From NCBI RefSeq assembly GCF_001189295.1, contig NZ_CP012159.1, positions 3,114,001 to 3,178,000 on the forward strand: a stretch of 64,000 bases of DNA, read 5' to 3'. The DNA is from Chondromyces crocatus. Its GTDB lineage: Bacteria > Myxococcota_A > Polyangia > Polyangiales > Polyangiaceae. This document shows, in pieces, positions 61,684-64,000 of the stretch; positions within the stretch are counted from its first letter, which is position 1; each line of letters starts with the position of its first letter. Under the pieces are notes generated by a model, which saw nothing but the letters and a program-made list of their open reading frames with translations, was not told the origin of the DNA and did not search any database. The translations under genes were made by a program, and so were the position numbers.

Positions 61684-61748
61684 GTACACAGCAGTTTACA
61701 TGCGAAGGGTCATGGACTAAACCCAACGATGTACACGGCTGTGTACAT
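61682..61748. promoter_or_regulatory. Two TetR-type operator palindromes
   Basis: Site 1: ATGTACAC-AGCA-GTTTACAT (61682-61701), one mismatch from a perfect inverted repeat. Site 2: ATGTACAC-GGCT-GTGTACAT (61729-61748), perfect 8-bp arms around 4 bases. They are 47 bases apart centre to centre, between the divergent TetR and monooxygenase genes. Site 1 covers the TetR start, and site 2 ends 37 bases before the monooxygenase ATG. This is the expected layout for autoregulated TetR repression. Confidence 0.85.
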
Positions 61749-61785
61749 CGCGTGCGATCCTCGGATCGAGAAGGGATGTGTACCG

Positions 61786-63597
<1,812 letters not shown>

Positions 63598-63729
63598 GTG
63601 GAGTGCGCGACGCCACCGTCTGCAGCCACGAGAGGCATGCGTGTGCCAGGCCTCTCGTGGCTGGTCGGCCTTGGTACACCTTGCGCGACCCGAGACGCGG
63701 GAGCGCCTGATTCAACCCGGAGATCCCTC

Positions 63730-64000
63730 ATGCACCGATTTCTTTGCTCATGCCTGTTCGCCACGATGTCGCTGGGGTGCCAGTCCGAGGAGGATCCCTC
63801 CGTGGTGTACCGAAAGGAGGTGGTGGTGCCAGGCTCTCCCTTCCAGGGCGTCCACGGTCTGGCCGTCGATGACCATGGACGGCTCCTGGCCAGCAATCTG
63901 CTCGGCCAGTCGGTTCATTCCATCGATCTGAGCAGCGGCGTGGTGTCCACCCTGGTGGGGCCGCCCCTCGGCGGCGCAGACGATGTAGCGATAGGGCCTG
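63730..64000 (+). CDS. Lipoprotein with SMP-30/NHL-like propeller, partial
   Basis: ATG 63730 opens a frame that runs past the window end (90 codons seen). The signal ends in a S-L-G-C lipobox at residue 17. After it, [19 protein letters not shown] and [15 protein letters not shown] are the first blades of an SMP-30/NHL-type six-bladed propeller. GGAG lies upstream. It may be a sugar-lactone hydrolase-like or scaffold protein; the catalytic region is outside the window. Confidence 0.72.
   Translation, partial: MHRFLCSCLFATMSLGCQSEEDPSVVYRKEVVVPGSPFQGVHGLAVDDHGRLLASNLLGQSVHSIDLSSGVVSTLVGPPLGGADDVAIGP

Overview
The window is very GC-rich and dense with genes. It has many secreted lipoproteins, a MYXO-CTERM-like tail, Gly/Glu/Ser linker repeats and VgrG/DUF2169 genes. 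Together these suggest a myxobacterium, most likely of the Sorangium/Polyangium/Chondromyces side (inference from protein style; there is no rRNA to confirm it). I saw no rRNA, tRNA or CRISPR.

Layout. 0-5 kb: two paralogous surface beta-propeller lipoproteins on the minus strand, the first cut by the window edge. 5.4-6.8 kb: a LOG-like nucleotide-binding protein and a frameshifted small membrane-protein gene. 7.3-20.4 kb: a tightly coupled iron operon. It runs lipoprotein, two small membrane proteins, PepSY protein, then iucA-iucB-iucC-iucD in the order of the aerobactin operon, an MFS exporter and a TonB-dependent receptor carrying its own TonB C-terminal domain. 20.5-23.2 kb: an NmrA-like protein, a five-bladed tachylectin-2-like lectin and a small Cys-containing lipoprotein. 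23.6-30.0 kb: a type VI secretion module, with a VgrG fused to a C-terminal HELVH metallopeptidase domain, an overlapping lipoprotein (candidate immunity) and a DUF2169 protein. 30.0-32.3 kb: a 16-copy 32-bp tandem repeat array, then two EF-hand genes that share a nearly identical 125-bp leader with possible RNA structure. 32.6-36.5 kb: lipoproteins around a patch of fragmentary, immunity-like genes (decayed copy, in-frame stop). 36.5-47.8 kb: mixed genes, including a GST, a PAS-STAS protein, a P-domain lipoprotein, an SDR, two paralogous small proteins flanking an STAS-like gene and a methyltransferase-like gene, an AtoE transporter, an ECF42-like sigma factor and a MarR regulator with a histone-H1-like tail.

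48.1-60.1 kb: the most unusual locus. A 2173-residue synthase (hotdog thioesterase, AT, KS, Cys-less KS, KR, DH) carries no acyl carrier domain. It is coupled to a phosphopantetheinyl transferase and then to a fusion of an active ACP, an ACP-like domain whose serine is replaced by proline, and a FabL-like enoyl reductase. A cytochrome P450 and two SDRs follow. The set could make, fully reduce, hydroxylate and oxidise a fatty-acyl or polyketide chain; the product is unknown. 60.1-64 kb: ferrochelatase, a TetR/Baeyer-Villiger monooxygenase pair with two clear operator palindromes between them, and the start of a further propeller lipoprotein.
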